From: Capronia americana
Lineage: Eukaryota > Ascomycota > Eurotiomycetes > Chaetothyriales > Herpotrichiellaceae
Direction of reading: 5' to 3'
DNA: 64,000 nucleotides
NCBI GenBank assembly: GCA_016110215.1
Contig: JADWQD010000025.1
Span: 124,001-188,000 of the forward strand
In this document: piece after piece, positions 33,678 to 44,023 of the stretch
How the letters are laid out: every line of letters starts with the position of its first letter
Position numbering within the stretch: position 1 is the first letter of the stretch
Position numbers and translations under genes: made by a program
The notes under the pieces: generated by a model
What the model was told of the DNA's origin: nothing
Databases searched by the model: none
The model's input: the letters and a program-made list of their open reading frames with translations, nothing else

Positions 33678-35690
33678 CTAGACAGCTCCTCCCCCTGATG
33701 CCTTGCCTTTCGTGTCCTCATAAACACCGACCCCATGCATCCAACAACCCCTGAACTGTGACCCCCGTCTTTTCACCACCCGCCAATATCTGGGATGCCT
33801 GGGGCATAATGGACTACTTGGCAAATGGTCTGGAATGGTCAAGTCAAACATCTCGGGCTCCACCTCTTTCCCCTCGTACAGGATCTTGGTCCGAGTCTTC
33901 GACAGAACATCTGGGGAATTCAATCGCCGGCACCCTTCCTTGGCACTCTGCATGTCATCTTGCTTGGTCTCGGCCCCCAGTAGATCGATCTCGGCAAGCT
34001 TGACGTCGGCCCACTCACTAGTGAGGATTCGCTTGTTCTTGGTTTTCGATCTCTCGAGTCGGGGTCTCCCATCCGGCACCAACCTATTGCGTTCCATGTC
34101 GGAGGATACCACGCTGTCTGGACTGCCGCTGCCGCTGTTTGCTGCACTTTCTACCACGATTTCAGGCGCCTGCAAGCTACCGGTCCGTCTCGGTGCATTG
34201 TAATCGAAGAAAAATCCTTTCCAACGGCCATCTGCCCCTTCTTCGGGGAGGGGTGGAGTGTGGATGCGACGCGCCTCGCTCGGTAGGTAAGTCGTGCCTC
34301 CTCTGATACTAATATCAACCTTCAGAAACTCCTCCGTCTCCGCACTCGGAGACCTTTTGATCTTGTAGGTGGCTGTTTCATCCGGGGTATTTGCGGGCAT
34401 GGTACCCATGCGACGGTCTCTCTGACTCGAGGTATATGACAGAACTTCCGAGCCGCGGTCACCACTGCCACTGTAATGGTTGTTGCTACTGTTATCGAAT
34501 GATGACATGACTCCGTGTACACTGCGTTGGCCCTTCTTCGCTTTTGGAGGAATTGTTCTGTCCGAGAACGATTTCCATGTCAGTGGCCTGGCAATCTGTG
34601 GTGGGAAGAGCGTGGCTGGAGTTGTTGTTTTGATCTCCTGCAAAGCCGCAGTCACGCGTTGTATGGTTTCTGAGGTGTAATTCCGCTTGAGCTGGGTGGT
34701 ATGGTCTGCCATTCGAGCGGTGCGCCTCGACGGAGAGGGTGGGGACATCTGCGCAACAGCGAGCGGGCTGGAGCGTCTGCGCAAGCTAACACGGTGCAGG
34801 AGTTGGAGCGGGACTGAAAAGATATGTCTGGGATTGATTGAACTTCTGCGGGATGTCGACTGACGCCCATGATGGTCTGCCGCCCGAGTCTTCTGATCTA
34901 CAGGTTGACTTTCTTCGTTGATCACTGGCTGTGAAGGTTGAGCACCTGCGGGTACTGCTGGCGGCTTCCCGGACTCTGAGAATTCTGTCTCGACCCTGAT
35001 GGAACTGGCCTTGGGCATTTTCGAGATGGGAGCGCTTTTGGACTGTGGTGGTCTCAACGGAACCTGATCTGTACGGACAACAATGATATTGCCGTCTCTT
35101 GTAATACTCTCAGATAGGGTCGACGACCGTCGTTGCGCGGTCTCGCTTGTAGCATTCCACCTTCCTACCCTGGAGGCGTATGAAGACGACGTTCCTCGGA
35201 TCGCGCTGACTTTCGACTGGCGGAGAGGATATGTGAGATTTTCCCTCGATGAAGGGGGTCGAAACGCTGGCGAACTGCGCCCAGAGGAGTCGGATGTCTG
35301 CAAGGAGGCACGACGGGGAGAATGCTCAACAGAGCGAGCCGGCGTGACCTTCGTCGAGGGAATCTCTTGCGACGGTGTAGAACTGACCCCTGCTGAAGTC
35401 AGGATCTCAAGCGAATGGCTCTCTCCGATAATATAGCCATGGATCCTCTTGTGCAGAGTCTCGTAATCAGAATGGAAGCGGTGATGAGGACGTCGAACTG
35501 GGTGCAGCTGTGGCTGGGTGCCTGGACTAATGTCGGCCGGTGATGCAGAGGACCGGTTCGCGGATGAGGCATCGCGCTTGGGCGAGATGTCAAAGTACGA
35601 AGTGACTCCTTTGCCGAATGATGTTGCGTCCTCGCTTGGGGCCGTCTCGATGATATACAGAGGTGCAGATGCGCTCGTTGGATGTGCCAT
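33678..35690 (-). CDS. Hypothetical low-complexity Ser/Pro-rich protein
   Basis: Single open frame of 670 residues from the ATG at 35690 (a longer frame from 35762 adds 24 residues and is less likely). No domain is recognised. Most of the protein is Ser/Pro/Arg-rich and probably disordered, with many SP/TP and RxxS sites. Two segments look ordered and constrained: residues about 30-110 (HRFHSDYETLHKRIHGYIIG) and the last about 80, with ILYEGKEVEPEMFDLTIPDH, CPRHPRYWRVVKRRGSQFRG and CWMHG. The Cys/His/Trp-rich C-terminus would be the part to compare across species. This architecture is common in fungal signalling or morphogenesis proteins, but no function is claimed. Confidence 0.75.
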   Translation of the reverse strand: MAHPTSASAPLYIIETAPSEDATSFGKGVTSYFDISPKRDASSANRSSASPADISPGTQPQLHPVRRPHHRFHSDYETLHKRIHGYIIGESHSLEILTSAGVSSTPSQEIPSTKVTPARSVEHSPRRASLQTSDSSGRSSPAFRPPSSRENLTYPLRQSKVSAIRGTSSSYASRVGRWNATSETAQRRSSTLSESITRDGNIIVVRTDQVPLRPPQSKSAPISKMPKASSIRVETEFSESGKPPAVPAGAQPSQPVINEESQPVDQKTRAADHHGRQSTSRRSSINPRHIFSVPLQLLHRVSLRRRSSPLAVAQMSPPSPSRRTARMADHTTQLKRNYTSETIQRVTAALQEIKTTTPATLFPPQIARPLTWKSFSDRTIPPKAKKGQRSVHGVMSSFDNSSNNHYSGSGDRGSEVLSYTSSQRDRRMGTMPANTPDETATYKIKRSPSAETEEFLKVDISIRGGTTYLPSEARRIHTPPLPEEGADGRWKGFFFDYNAPRRTGSLQAPEIVVESAANSGSGSPDSVVSSDMERNRLVPDGRPRLERSKTKNKRILTSEWADVKLAEIDLLGAETKQDDMQSAKEGCRRLNSPDVLSKTRTKILYEGKEVEPEMFDLTIPDHLPSSPLCPRHPRYWRVVKRRGSQFRGCWMHGVGVYEDTKGKASGGGAV

Positions 35691-35989
35691 AACTGAAGCA
35701 TGGATTAGCGATAGAACCCGATATATTCGATGCTTGTGCGGCGTGCTTGCTAGCGGATACAAGGCCGAGTCAGCCTGCTATGTCTACAACGAAGACGGTA
35801 TGCCGTAGTATGTAGGATTTGAGTCCGGCAGCGAAAGGATGTGGAACAGATGTGAAGGTTCCGTAGAAGCGATGCTGAGAGCGAGGCTGTGAAGGCGCCG
35901 GCCGGCATCGTGCTGGCTCTGAGGCAAGCGCACTTCACTTCCAAGATCGGTGGGCAAGTGCGGACAGGCGCGTGAGTGAAGGTCCCGGC

Positions 35990-38900
35990 CTACTCGCTGT
36001 CCAGTGCCATCTTCTTGATATCTTCCTCTACCGATAGCAAGCCCAGTGCCCAGTGAACTCGGGTAGAGCCAGAACGGTCAATGAGGCTGCGGTCGTGATT
36101 GACGAATTCAGATTCGTGTTGGTCGGCAGCGGCATCTAAATGCTGGCCGCTCTGAGGCGACGAGTTGTCTGATCGCGTTGAGATGCCACTCACACGGGCG
36201 TCCCTGTTCCGTAGATCTCGCCTCCGTGTGTACGGAGGACCCCTTCCAGCTTGCGCCATACGTTCCCACGCCGTCTCACACGCCGCGGCGATGGCACCTG
36301 ACGTCCGCCACCCGCACCTGCGCTCGACGTCCCTGAGTTTGCTGATTGTCCACCCTCGCTGTGCGGCGTCCGTATACTGGATCCCTGCAAAGAGGAGGAA
36401 GAAGGTGCTCTCCATCAACGCACCTGCGAAACTGGGGTCAAGAGCACCAGTCTGGCCGTATTGCTGTGTTGCATAGAGACCGGCGCATATTTTGCCCACC
36501 ATCTGCGCGTGATCTCGAGTGAGGTGTGCCGTTACGCCCGCCGCGACCATTGCAGCCGGCGGCATCTCAGGGTGTAACCGCCGCAGAGAGATACGCGCCA
36601 TATAATAGCACGCCCACACACATGCAATCGCCGCGTTCCTGTACACCAGAGCTGGCCCAAAAGGCGACGAGATGGGGTTTCCGGTGTCGTTGACCGCCTC
36701 AAAATCGGGTCCTAGTGATTGTGCGAAGAGATCAAAGGCTCTGGTGATCTCATCGTATTCAGCCATGGCCCTTGCAGTATCATCCTCGAGATTCGTCGGC
36801 GGACTGGATTCCTTGCGCTCGCGCATGACGGAAAATGCGGGATCCTTGATGCTTGCGTCCATCGATTGAAAGGCGGAATCCAACTGTGGAGGCTCCGCCG
36901 AGGGTGGTATCATTCCCAGCATGGGCGGACCGGCACCTTGCTTCGGTCCTGGCACCGTGCCGCCTGGCGCGCTTGGCCTACTTTGCCTGGCCCTACCCTC
37001 GTTCGCACTCGGAGGAGGTGGTCTTGACCCGTCCTGAGATCCTGCTGATGTGGCGGATCCAGAAGCCTGAGCAGCGGGCGACCCGGGAGACGGCGCAGAG
37101 GACCCCGGGCTCGCATTCGAGCCCGAAGGCATGGGTGGCCCCTGCGGCCCAAAAAGCCACGGTGGGGGTCTCCATTGCCCTCCTTGAGCTGCCACCGCTT
37201 TCTGCTTCCGCCGACGATCTTTGCCTCCAAAATCACACAGGCGTGCCATGACGAGCAACAGATGATCGAATGTGGCATATGGGGCATCGGCGCGTCCAAA
37301 TTGACCTCTGGGCGGACAATATATCCAATTCTCGAGGGCCATTAGCGGCGGGTCGCCAGAGACCATGCTCTGGAAGATGTCTTGCTTGCAGTACCACCAC
37401 CTCAGACTCATCTTCGTCCTCAGTTCTTCCACATCTTTCTCGCTGAGGGTTGACGAAGTGGCACGTAAGCTGAAGTTCGGTTGATATTGATGGTCATAGT
37501 CCACACGAACGCCGACCAGCTGAGAAATGAGCGCTTGGTCGACCTCCCAATCGGCATCGTCGAGGAGGGCAAGAGGAATCCCCGCAACGCGAGCATAATT
37601 CTCCTCCGTCAAGGCAAACTGAGCCGTCCACTGGTTAAGCCTTGCCTTTGCGCCATTGCGCATCCGTCTCGCAGTACGGGTCAAGCCTGCATAGTCATGT
37701 TCCAGAACCAACCTGGCCGCGCCTGATAAGTGAAGATTCCAGCGCGAGTGGTCACCGGCCACGACTTCGTAATACGCGAGGAGCATAACCGTCGCAAGGG
37801 TTGCAATTTCGTGGCGCCGTTGCGGAAGTCCCAAAAGCCGCCCAACCCGACGGACGGCGTAGGTAAAGTGCTTGATCGCAGGATTTTCTGTCGTGTTATT
37901 CAGCTTCGCTAGATGCAACGCCCCGAGCGCCAGCATTGCGTGTGCCAGTGCTGCGTGCCCCAATGCTAGAGCGGGGATTGTAAAATTCCAGATTGTCCTG
38001 GCCGGTGCAGCGATCGGACTGAAATGGTGTCTCTCGAACATCGACATGGTGTTGCTGGTTATTTCGACAAAATGGCAGAAGATTTGCTCGTTTCTCTCAT
38101 CTCGAAGCGGCGACTTGGTTATTGGTAGCCCATAGCTTGCGACCGCCTTGTACTCCGTTCGGCGTGGGACATACAGTTTTGCGGCTTGGAAATCAGGTTG
38201 ACCCGATCGACCGAGTATGTCCGTGAGGTTGTTTGCAGCATCGTGGTAAGATAGATCCACGTCATCCATGTCCACGTCGAATGGATCTTCAGGATCCTCA
38301 AACTCCTCGTCTTGATGATAGAGTCCACTAGCAGATACCGTGGCGAGGCCAGAGGCCATAACAGGAGCATAACTCGGGCGTTGCAGGCCACCATGTGCAC
38401 CATGTTGTCCACTCGCACGTTCTATGAAGAGCTTAGCACACATAGGTACCAGTCAATGCCGCAGTACTTGGCCACATACCCTCTACAAGACTAGGTGGTA
38501 TGCTGTTTGGATATGACATCGAAACCGATCTTTGCTGATACTGTTCAAAATTCGGGTGCTCTATTGGATAGAAGTGGCTGCTGGATGAAAATGCTGACAT
38601 GGGTGTCTGCGTTGTGGCAGAGCCAGGGTATGCACCAGAGTACCCGGGCTGACCTGGCACTTGTAGATCATAAGGAAGGAGAGCTTGAGGGTGCTCAGCC
38701 ATGCTGCCCGAGAGATTGAAACTCGGAGCATATTGCCCCAATGAGTTGAAGGTTTCCAGACCGGGCTGGCCCAGCAGTGGCTGGTGGCCATGCCACCCCT
38801 GGTTGCCGTCGGGTTGTGCTATACTCGGAGGGTGAGGGATGTTTTGCGGTAAGTGAGGCATAGCATGATAGCTGGCACTGAATGGCAATTGATGGTAAGG

Positions 38901-39505
38901 CGGGGGACCGTCAGCTAGAGGAAAGGCATTGTGCGATCCCGAGTATGGCTGCTCCGGCTGCCAGCGTAAATTCATCGTAGGCCTTGCATCATGTTCCTGA
39001 AGCGAGGGATGATCACCACTCATGGAACCTTTACGTCCTTTGTTGTAAACGAGCGGTTCGACATAGCCGGCACAGTCACGCTTGGACTTGACGCAATTCT
39101 TGCAAACCTAATCAACGTCAGACGAGATGCGCAGCGAACCTGAGACAGCATGTCGAATGGTGCTTACTGGCTTTTCCTCTCCGCACTTGATCCTGCACGA
39201 GCTTGTTAGATCAACGTGACATTTGTGCAGGCCCGACACAGGCTTGTCGTGCTGCGACGGATCTCGAACCCAGGAAGCACTTACCGTCGCTTGCGGCATG
39301 CTTGTAGCAGAAAGTGTCAGTATATCATGCAGATTTGATCGGAACAACGACATGCAGACTCACTCAAACAGCCAGTCTTGGTGCGCCTCTTCGCGGCTTG
39401 CTTGCGTGTGGCGTCGGGTGCCGCCGCTGGCGCAGACTCATCTTCTGACTTGATGCTCGGGTCTTTGACATCGACAGCTTCCTCTTCCTCTCGTTTCGGC
39501 GACAT
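35990..39505 (-). CDS. Large Zn(II)2Cys6 transcription factor
   Basis: Nuclear regulator of 1080 residues. Five exons: 39505-39364, 39300-39285 (16 nt), 39192-39168 (25 nt), 39107-38480 and 38421-35990. The zinc cluster is spread over the first four exons: Cys46, Cys49, Cys56, Cys63, Cys66 and Cys73 (TGCLTCRKRRIKC...C..C...DC), followed by AGYVEPLVYN. A Gln/Pro/His/Tyr-rich linker follows. From about residue 340 comes a fungal-trans-like region (HFVEITSNTMSMFERH, LALGALHLAKL, MLLAYYEVVAGDHSRWNLHLSGAARLV-type segments), with a Pro/Ser/Gly-rich insertion and an acidic C-terminus. It is the nearest regulator to the isomerase pair, one gene away. Yarrowia's erythritol regulator EUF1 is also a zinc-cluster protein, but that link is speculative. 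Confidence 0.92.
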
Positions 39506-42110
39506 TGGACCTGAGTGTGCTGAAGTGCGGACAAAGTTATCGATTCCTCAAGTGATGCGAACGAGCTGGAAGTCGCAATCCCGAAACCGGTCTTGAACGG
39601 CTTGATAAGAGAATATGGGCTGGACCAGAAGTGCTAACACACTTGTTTAGTCTGGAAGATCCCGAGGGATAGGATAGGAACTGTGGGGAAATCCTCCTGG
39701 CCGACGGTATTGGTGGCTGCGCTAATTCTGGACGTCGGCATTACGTTCCACATCTACTGCTATAGCCGGTGATTTCTGTCGAGAGCTCAAGGCACTCGGC
39801 ACCGCTCATATCGCAGTCGGACGTGGTTGAGGCAGCCGGTCGCAAGTGTTGTGGACCCGGAAAATTTTGCCTCAGGACTTGGAGTTCTGCCGATGTTGAA
39901 GTCGACGGGTGCCAGGAGGTCAGAGTATCGGTATCACCCTTTTTGCAGCCGCACCTGCAGAGCGACGGCCAGGTCTCAAATGATTGGTCGGTTCGTGATT
40001 GAAGACAGAAGACCCTCAAGGCTGGTACCACGGGCACCCGGGGAACCGAACCCCTGTAGGCCGCAAGCAAACGTTGAGCTGTATTGATTTTAGTGACAGC
40101 ACAGGCTCCTGTAACAGCGGGCCTGGCTACGTCGCAGAGGGGAATACTAGTGAGTGATAACGGAGGAATTGCAGGGGTGTAGTCAAAAGCAAATCCAAGC
40201 GCTTCCCACCTGGCCGAAGATGGCTGATAGAAACAAAATCAAGAGGGGCCTGTAAGGCTGAGTCCGTGTCAAGGTGAAGCTTCGCGGAATGGCCTCAGCA
40301 GATTCGCCTTTGCAGTCTATTCCGGAGCAGGACAATGTGGAGACAGTTGGGGGCATGAGAAGAATTGCTGGGTCGACATGGGTGTGACTTGGCTTGTTTC
40401 CCAATCTGGGGTGCGCTTTCTTGGACCAAAGTCAAGCTAATATTTTCGGGGGCAAGGCAAAAATGACTGGTCATTGGCGAGACTGGCCAGCTGAAGGTGG
40501 CACTCTGGCGGGTTTGGTGGTTTCGGTCTATCCTGCCATCCATTACTCTGGTCGAGAATGATACTCGATGCCTTCAGCTTGGTCGATACCTCAGGGCCAT
40601 CTTGCATCATCTCGTGGCGGGGGATCGATCGGCTGGCTGGAGATTGCCGTCTTGGTATTTCTCAACATCAGGATTGGCGTCCAATGTTACAACGCGCCAG
40701 GGCAGGTCACATTGATAGACACCCGCAGACCGACGGTTGATGGCCATTGTCACCCAGCTACGAGGCCGATCCACGTCTGTCCGTTAGCCGTTAGCTCTGA
40801 TAGTCCACGACCACCTCGTTGATAGATAGCCCTGCAAGCCCGACAACTCATCAACCTATGCCCGCCATCCTGAGCTCCACTTCCATGCAGTGCTAGGGTC
40901 TTCCTGTGCCAAAGCATGGATCGAGAAACTATTGAAGTTTTGGCTGCGGTCTGTGGTTTGTGGGTTGGTCCAAGATCACGATCGTGTGACGCAACTTCCG
41001 CAACAGACTGCGTCAGATGGTGTGACAGCGATATCCAGTTTGCCTATGTCGGCACTAGGCCGGGTTTATTGGATGGGCGTTGAAACATATGGCTCTTTCT
41101 GGACGACACGGGCGTGTCAAACGTTGATCTGCTGCCCGATGCAGGCTTGAAGCTGCAACGACGTTGGAGTGGCCGTCTGGTCCCCGAGGTCGCCGCATTG
41201 GAGCCGGAAACTCAAAAGGTGGCAAGGTGAGCTTGATTCGAGCCCAAGAGCTAGAGGGGTATACCTGAAGCCTATATTAGCAACTCGTATCTGCGGGTGC
41301 CGTGGTGGAGGTGGTGGGAGAGTGAGACTGCCGCATCATTCGCCGTCTGTGAAGCTATAGCCTGGATGAGGTTAGCCATCGCTGCACAATCCGGTTGGCT
41401 ACCAAGACAACTGATATCTCTGCGTCCGGGGGCGGATCCCCTGCATGCCGTGAGGCTTCTACGAGTACAGCGCAGATGCGTGGCTACATACATGCATGCT
41501 CGACTTGGGCCGGTCTGTCTGACTGCATGGCTGGGGATACAACCGTTGAGGAGGTTCGGCGGACGAGGATTGGCGAATGGTCAGTTCAAGTCCAGAGGAA
41601 CGAAGTGACTTGGGCGACAGAAAGCGACCAAGTGACCTTGGATGTGCTGAGTTGAGATGTACCACCACCTACTCACTATTAGATAATTAATGTGGTGTGT
41701 ACTATCACAGGAACTTCGGAGTACGGGTCGCTGCGAACCTGATCATCGTGGCTTCGGCGCAGGTGGGTGTGCGCCTTCGAGTCCCCCCCACGTTTACGCC
41801 CAGGCATGTTAGGCTTAGCCCTCCGAACGCTAGATGCCTCTTTAGCCCCCTCGGCCCCGCCCCTGCTGCACCGTAGCTGCGGCTCTTGGAGACCCGGAAA
41901 CCCGCCACGAAAATTTTAATGCCATGCACTCACTGCATTGCACCTTGTGCCTCGTAGCACCAGGCAGCTTTGCTGTGCAAAAGAAGCCCAAGTCTGCACT
42001 GCGTTATCTACGTGCACGTTTGGCCCAGGCACCATCTGAGACCTGCATGGCCCTTAACAAGAATCTAATGTCGGGCTGATACTGTGCACCCCTCCGCGGA
42101 GATCCCAACC
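39506..42110. other. Long intergenic region without a recognised gene (2.6 kb)
   Basis: The longest gene-free stretch of the window, between the divergent start codons of the Zn2Cys6 regulator and RRP8. Only short, motif-less frames occur on either strand. No transposon remnant, terminal repeat or tRNA was recognised. It could hold a long 5' leader, a non-coding RNA or a heavily spliced small gene, none of which I can demonstrate. Confidence 0.5.
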
Positions 42111-43667
42111 ATGTTCTCTGTTCCAGGTTGGTCAGTCGACTCGAATTCACTCGTTCAGGAAAAGCCTGCCGCCAAAAGCCACGCTCAGGCATCTTCCGGC
42201 GCATCAACTTCCACCTCGAACAAGAGGAAGAATACCCTTCCCCACAGCGACCAAGCCTCGAAGGTCTCGGGGAGTGAGCTCGAGAGACTATGGCAGCAGC
42301 AGGCTGACGCCAAACCTGCAAGACTGAAGCGAAAACAAGCGCAGGACGGAGAAAACCAGCGCCAAAAGCGGGAGGTGGGAAAGCGGGAATTCCAGAAACC
42401 GAAGCAAGAGAAGGCTAGCGAAAATGAGGCAGCTGCAACAACGAAAAAGAAGCGTAACAAAGACCAGGGCCAGCGCAAGGAGCACTCAAGGGACATACCC
42501 AATGCTGAACAACAGCCGCTGCCAAAGAAAGGAGACCGCACAAAAGAAGCTCGCTCGAGACTGAGCAATGGCGACGTTGAAACCAACTCTTTCCCGCGGG
42601 ACAAGGCTCTCAATACTCTCCCACCAACCCCGCCGCTGCCGGCGAAATTGACAGCACTACAGGCCAAAATGCGCAACAAGCTCACATCCGCGCGGTTCCG
42701 TCATCTGAACGAGACGCTCTACACAACCTCCTCGGCGGCGGCCATGGACCTCTTCACGAACTCGCCGGACTTGTTCGCAGAATATCATGCAGGGTTCTCA
42801 CAGCAAGTCAAGGACTCGTGGCCCGTCAATCCGGTGGAAAAGTACGTCGCCTCCGTCAGACATCGAGGCCTATTACAACCCTCTGAAAGAGACGCGAAAC
42901 AACGTCCGCTACAAGATTCTCCTCTCCCTCGCCGTCCCAAGACCTCCCTCTGCACAATTGCCGACCTCGGCTGCGGCGACGCTCCCCTGGCTCGCGGCTG
43001 CCAATCGGTGATAAAATCACAGAAACTCAAGTTCCACAATTTCGACCTGCACGCGCCCAGCACCCTGGTGACGAAGGCCGACATATCCAACTTACCTCTC
43101 CGAGACGGCGAGGCGGATATAGCGGTATTCTGTCTCAGTCTGATGGGCACGAATTGGATTAGTTTTGTGGAAGAGGCATGGCGAATCCTCAGGGGTGACG
43201 GCAAGGGCGAGTGCTGGGTCAGTGAGGTGAAGAGTCGGTTTGGGAGGGTGGGCAGACGCAAGGGCGAAGCGGTGGAGAACAGCGTGGGCAAGAAGAGGAA
43301 GCAGCAGAAGCCGAACAAGAGGGGTGCCGGGGAAGACGATGGTGGTCTCGGGGAGGAGATCTTCGCCGAGGACGCCACCGAAAGTGCTGGCGACGAGACC
43401 GATATCTCGGCTTTTGTCAAGGTCTTTACCCGCCGCGGCTTCCAGTTGCGCGAGGACAGCGTGGACAAGTCGAACAAGATGTTCGTGAGCATGGTCTTTA
43501 TAAAGTCCGGCATCCCGACGGCAGGCAAACACAAGGGCCTCAAGTGGACTGGAAGAGAGTATCAAAAGGTCGAGCAGGGCAAGGTCAAGAAAGGTGGTCA
43601 TGACGATGATGTGACGCCACAAGAAGAGGGCAAGGTGTTGAAACCTTGTGTTTACAAGACGAGGTGA
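42111..43667 (+). CDS. RRP8: rRNA adenine-N1 methyltransferase RRP8
   Basis: Nucleolar SAM-dependent methyltransferase that makes m1A in 25S rRNA (A645 in yeast). Single exon, 518 residues from MFSVPGWSV at 42111, the usual start of fungal RRP8. An ATG at 42084 would add nine residues. The N-terminal half is a Lys/Arg/Gln-rich nucleolar tail. The catalytic domain begins LTALQAKMRNKLTSARFRHLNE and FAEYHAGF. SAM motifs are IADLGCGDAPLA (motif I), KFHNFDL (motif II), VTKADISNLPL and AVFCLSLMGTNW, then the ending VFTRRGF. A charged insertion of about 60 residues (GKKRKQQKPNKRGAGEDDGG and following) interrupts the domain near GECWVSEVKSRF, as in other filamentous fungi. Confidence 0.95.
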   Translation: MFSVPGWSVDSNSLVQEKPAAKSHAQASSGASTSTSNKRKNTLPHSDQASKVSGSELERLWQQQADAKPARLKRKQAQDGENQRQKREVGKREFQKPKQEKASENEAAATTKKKRNKDQGQRKEHSRDIPNAEQQPLPKKGDRTKEARSRLSNGDVETNSFPRDKALNTLPPTPPLPAKLTALQAKMRNKLTSARFRHLNETLYTTSSAAAMDLFTNSPDLFAEYHAGFSQQVKDSWPVNPVEKYVASVRHRGLLQPSERDAKQRPLQDSPLPRRPKTSLCTIADLGCGDAPLARGCQSVIKSQKLKFHNFDLHAPSTLVTKADISNLPLRDGEADIAVFCLSLMGTNWISFVEEAWRILRGDGKGECWVSEVKSRFGRVGRRKGEAVENSVGKKRKQQKPNKRGAGEDDGGLGEEIFAEDATESAGDETDISAFVKVFTRRGFQLREDSVDKSNKMFVSMVFIKSGIPTAGKHKGLKWTGREYQKVEQGKVKKGGHDDDVTPQEEGKVLKPCVYKTR

Positions 43668-44023
43668 TCAGCTAGAAGGCATGTTCATTCCATGGGAATG
43701 AACTTTCCACATGTCGCGACGTCCAGACACGGGGTGCAAAATCAAGCTTAGGCAGGTAGAAAAGGGGACGAGACACACTTCCCCAGTGACCGTCGCTCAG
43801 TTGGTCATCATGGCTCATCTCGCGACATTCGTCACTCGCGATATCACGGGGGGTGAGCTCTGCTATCAACAGCGCAAGCGACCTCTTCGTCAGCCGTGTG
43901 CGCGCTCGCTATCGCCTCAACGACTGCATTGCCGCCAACATCGTACGTTTCACGCTCTGAAATGAGAACAGAGCAGCATTGTCCGATCTGAGGCGTGGGC
44001 CTCCTTCCCCGTCGTCCACCAAG
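43668..44023. other. Intergenic between convergent genes
   Basis: 356 bases between RRP8 and the C2H2 regulator. Nothing recognisable. Confidence 0.6.

Noticed and set aside
40040..40054. Hairpin resembling a tRNA T-arm (GGGG-loop-CCCC)
   Set aside because: The loop does not match the TTCRA consensus and I could not fit acceptor, D or anticodon arms around it.
42785..43543. Minus-strand 252-codon frame
   Set aside because: Antisense shadow of the RRP8 catalytic domain.
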